Assembly (NCBI GenBank): GCA_021324035.1
Contig: JAJPJU010000080.1
Coordinates: 1 to 7,528, forward strand
Direction: 5' to 3'
DNA length: 7,528 nt
Origin: Spartobacteria bacterium
Lineage (GTDB): Bacteria; Verrucomicrobiota; Verrucomicrobiia; Chthoniobacterales; UBA10450
In this document: positions 5,516 through 7,528 of the stretch, in pieces
Layout: each line of letters opens with the position of its first letter
How positions within the stretch are numbered: the stretch's first letter is position 1
Translations under genes and position numbers: made by a program
The notes under the pieces: model-generated
What the model saw: the letters and a program-made list of their open reading frames with translations, nothing else
The model's database searches: none
Told to the model about the DNA's origin: nothing

Positions 5516-6907
5516 ATGGCGACCGTTTTACCAACTTCAGTTAAAGCCGCTCTGCTCAGTGATGCTCCAATGGATGCAATCCAGGTCCAGGGCTGGATCC
5601 GCACCCGCCGCGATTCGAAGGATTTTTCGTTCGTCGAACTCAACGACGGTTCGTCATTAAAAAACCTTCAAGTCATCGCGCGCAATTCGCTTCCGAATTA
5701 TTCCGATGTTCAAAAATTGACGACAGGCGCTGCGATTTGCGTCCGCGGCGCGTTGGTGGCTTCTCAAGGCAAGGGACAAAAATGGGAGCTCGTGGCCGAG
5801 AATATCGAGATCGTTGGTCTGGCTGACGATTCCTATCCTCTTCAGAAGAAAGGACATACTCCGGAGTTTTTGCGCGAGATCGCGCATCTGCGGCCGCGCT
5901 CCAACCTCTTTGGCTCCGTGTTTCGGGTTCGCAGCCGGTTGGCGTTTGCCATTCACAAGTTTTTTCAGGAGCGCGGGTTTGTTTACGTGCACACCCCAAT
6001 CATCACCGGAAGCGATTGTGAAGGCGCCGGTGAATTGTTTCGAGTTTCGACGATTGATTTGAAGAATCCGCCGCGAAAAGACAACGAGATCGATTACGCG
6101 AAAGATTTTTTTGCCCGCCAAACGTATTTAACCGTGAGCGGCCAGCTCGAAGCCGAAGCATTCGCTTGTGCCTTGTCCAAAGTTTACACCTTCGGACCAA
6201 CCTTTCGCGCCGAAAACTCGAACACCTCTCGCCACGCCAGCGAATTCTGGATGATCGAGCCGGAAATGGCCTTTTGCGATTTGAACGGCGACATGGACCT
6301 GGCCGAAGAGATCGTGAAATACCTCGTCCACGACATTCGCGAAAATTGTCCGGACGAAATGGAGTTGTTCTCCAAATTTGTGGACAAGGAACTTCCCCCG
6401 CGGCTCGATTTCGTTCTGGAGCGTCCGTTTCAACGCACGACTTATACGGAAGCGATCGAGCTCTTGAAGAAGAGTGGCGAAAAATTCGAGTTCCCAGTCG
6501 AATACGGTTTGAACCTGCAATCGGAGCACGAACGGTGGCTGACTGAAAAGCATTTCAGATGTCCGGTGACCGTTTTCAATTTCCCGAAAGAAATAAAACC
6601 GTTTTATATGCGGTTGAACGACGACAACAAAACAGTGACCGCGATGGACCTGCTCGTTCCCGGAATTGGCGAGATCGTTGGCGGCAGTCAGCGTGAGGAG
6701 AGGCTCGACGTTCTCCAGGAGAATATGCGCCGGCACAAAATGGATCCGGCCGATTACAAATGGTACACCGATCTTCGCCGTTACGGAACCGTTCCGCATG
6801 CCGGTTTCGGCCTTGGTTTTGAGCGGATGCTCATGTTCGTGACCGGCGTCTCCAACATTCGCGACGTCATCCCGTTTGCGCGGACTCCGGGCAGCGCTGA
6901 ATTCTGA
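5516..6907 (+). CDS. asnS: Asparagine--tRNA ligase (AsnRS)
   Basis: This intact 463-residue class IIb aminoacyl-tRNA synthetase charges tRNA-Asn with asparagine in the cytoplasm, using ATP. The N-terminal OB-fold anticodon-binding domain is seen at IQVQGWIRTRRDSKDFSFVE. The catalytic domain follows, with YVHTPIITGSDCEGAGELF in the motif 1 region, motif 2 FRAENSNTSRHASEFWMIEP from residue 230, and motif 3 GFGLGFER at 430-437. The end IPFARTPGSAEF is typical of bacterial AsnRS. The ATG at 5516 gives the normal family length and start. A GTG at 5465 in the same frame would translate the REP hairpin and is rejected. No Shine-Dalgarno is visible before the ATG, and the REP 5 stem ends 28 bases upstream. 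AsnRS and the closely related AspRS are separable here by the Asn-type insertion (about 185-205) and the C-terminal signature. Confidence 0.97.
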   Translation: MATVLPTSVKAALLSDAPMDAIQVQGWIRTRRDSKDFSFVELNDGSSLKNLQVIARNSLPNYSDVQKLTTGAAICVRGALVASQGKGQKWELVAENIEIVGLADDSYPLQKKGHTPEFLREIAHLRPRSNLFGSVFRVRSRLAFAIHKFFQERGFVYVHTPIITGSDCEGAGELFRVSTIDLKNPPRKDNEIDYAKDFFARQTYLTVSGQLEAEAFACALSKVYTFGPTFRAENSNTSRHASEFWMIEPEMAFCDLNGDMDLAEEIVKYLVHDIRENCPDEMELFSKFVDKELPPRLDFVLERPFQRTTYTEAIELLKKSGEKFEFPVEYGLNLQSEHERWLTEKHFRCPVTVFNFPKEIKPFYMRLNDDNKTVTAMDLLVPGIGEIVGGSQREERLDVLQENMRRHKMDPADYKWYTDLRRYGTVPHAGFGLGFERMLMFVTGVSNIRDVIPFARTPGSAEF

Positions 6908-6916
6908 AGCCACCGC

Positions 6917-6939
6917 GCCGTCTCACAGAGACGGCCTAC
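6917..6939 (-). repeat. REP element 6, inverted, just after asnS
   Basis: GCCGTCTC (6917-6924) and GAGACGGC (6928-6935) pair around loop ACA. CTAC at 6936-6939 is the minus-strand GTAG head. It begins 10 bases after the asnS stop and, without a T-run, could act as a weak 3' end stabiliser rather than a classical terminator. Confidence 0.83.
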
Positions 6940-6961
6940 AAATTCTTCGCCGCACCTAATT

Positions 6962-6984
6962 GTAGGGCGTTTGTGTCAAACGCC
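6962..6984 (+). repeat. REP element 7
   Basis: The head GTAG is at 6962-6965. GGCGTTTG (6966-6973) pairs with CAAACGCC (6977-6984) around loop TGT. Compared with element 2, the stem carries paired C-to-T and G-to-A changes that keep base pairing. It forms a head-to-head inverted pair with element 6. Confidence 0.88.
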
Positions 6985-6987
6985 ATC

Positions 6988-7008
6988 CCGGGCAGCGCCG
7001 CGTTCTAG
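6988..7008 (+). repeat. Possible duplicate of the asnS 3' end (reads PGSAAF-stop)
   Basis: Translated in the asnS-like register this segment reads PGSAAF followed by TAG, against PGSAEF followed by TGA at 6887-6907. The DNA matches at 16 of 21 positions, and the first 11 bases, CCGGGCAGCGC, are identical. The REP 6/7 pair lies between the copies. Part of the similarity may instead come from a REP 7 tail, since other tails contain CCGGT. Low certainty. Confidence 0.4.
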
Positions 7009-7009
7009 A

Positions 7010-7528
7010 TCAGTCGCCTTGTCGCACCGCGTCGGCGAACGCCACATTGCCGGACTTCAGGTCCAGCTCCGCTTCTAACGCAGTCCCGAAAATGTGGGCA
7101 CGGTTTTCATCGAATTCATTTTCCCAGCGGGCGACGACGACTGTTGCCAGACAATTGCCAATCACGTTCACGGCGGTCCGTCCCATGTCCATCAATTCAT
7201 CGACTCCGAAAATCACCGCGACGCCAATTGGTCCAAGTCCGTTGGGAATGAACGAATTCAGGGCCGCAAGCAAAATCACCAGGGATGATCGTGGCACGCC
7301 TGCGACCCCTTTGGAGGTCAGCATCAACGTCAGCATCATGGTGATTTGCGCCGCCAGGCCCATGTGCCAGCCCATGGTGGTTTCGGCAGCCTGCGCCACG
7401 AACACGGACGCCATCGCCAGATACAAGGTCGATCCAGCGAGATTGAACGAGTAACCGGTTGGCATCACGAACCCGACGATGGAGGGCGGCACCCCAAATC
7501 GTTCCATGGCCTGCATTGCTTTGGGCAA
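7010..7528 (-). CDS. Dicarboxylate/glutamate:cation symporter (DAACS/SDF family), C-terminal part
   Basis: The 172 visible residues match the transport core and C-terminus of GltP/GltT-type symporters; the N-terminus lies beyond the window edge, as LPKAMQAMERFGV is internal sequence. Visible blocks are MPTGYSFNLAGSTLY (TM7), MLTSKGVAGVPRSSLVIL (hairpin 2) and FGVDELMDMGRTAVNVIGN (TM8). In GltPh numbering TM8 keeps Asp390, Asp394, Arg397 and Asn401, with Asn rather than Asp at 405, as in proton-coupled E. coli GltP. The retained Arg suggests an acidic amino acid or dicarboxylate substrate. In TM7 the usual N-x-D-G is N-L-A-G: Asp312 is replaced by Ala through a GCT codon, one base from GAT. 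The protein acts in the inner membrane. It converges on asnS, with the REP 6/7 pair between them. Confidence 0.93.
   Translation of the reverse strand: MPKAMQAMERFGVPPSIVGFVMPTGYSFNLAGSTLYLAMASVFVAQAAETTMGWHMGLAAQITMMLTLMLTSKGVAGVPRSSLVILLAALNSFIPNGLGPIGVAVIFGVDELMDMGRTAVNVIGNCLATVVVARWENEFDENRAHIFGTALEAELDLKSGNVAFADAVRQGD

Noticed and set aside
4823..6984. Repeat cluster considered as a CRISPR array
   Set aside because: Copies differ in sequence, orientation and spacing and carry no regular spacers.

Overview
The window looks like a chromosomal segment of an environmental bacterium with moderately high G+C. The combination of a sialidase-like beta-propeller protein with a long Pro-Thr tail, GTAG-headed REP repeats with a RAYT transposase, and TTCGAATTTCGA-type intergenic repeats suggests Verrucomicrobiota (Chthoniobacterales-like soil bacteria). 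That placement is an inference from remembered gene style and was not tested by a search.

Layout. Bases 1-1379 (+) encode the C-terminal part of a secreted Asp-box (BNR) protein whose last ~190 residues are a Pro-Thr low-complexity tail. Its stop codon directly touches the stop codon of a convergent small alpha/beta hydrolase (1380-1973, -). The 296-base gap 1974-2269 separates the divergent hydrolase and acyltransferase genes and holds an imperfect 24-base inverted repeat. Bases 2270-4826 (+) form a translationally overlapping pair, an AlgI/DltB-type MBOAT acyltransferase followed by a membrane-anchored SGNH-like protein. This is the usual two-part machine for O-acylating an extracytoplasmic polymer, but no polymer-synthesis genes are next to it here.

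Bases 4823-6984 are dominated by a REP/RAYT landscape. Seven short GTAG-type hairpin repeats surround a frameshifted RAYT (REP-associated tyrosine transposase) remnant (4922-5415, -) and the intact asparaginyl-tRNA synthetase gene asnS (5516-6907, +). The repeats have varied sequence but conserved stems, including paired stem substitutions. One supplies the stop codon of the SGNH gene, one overlaps the apparent start of the RAYT gene, and one inverted pair forms most of the asnS leader. Two more follow asnS.

The right edge (7010-7528, -) is the C-terminal part of a dicarboxylate/glutamate:cation symporter with an unusual Asp-to-Ala replacement in a motif known to bind a coupling cation in this family.

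No rRNA, tRNA, CRISPR array or complete insertion sequence was seen. The strongest unusual signal is the REP/RAYT cluster. I do not see evidence for a wholly new multi-gene system.
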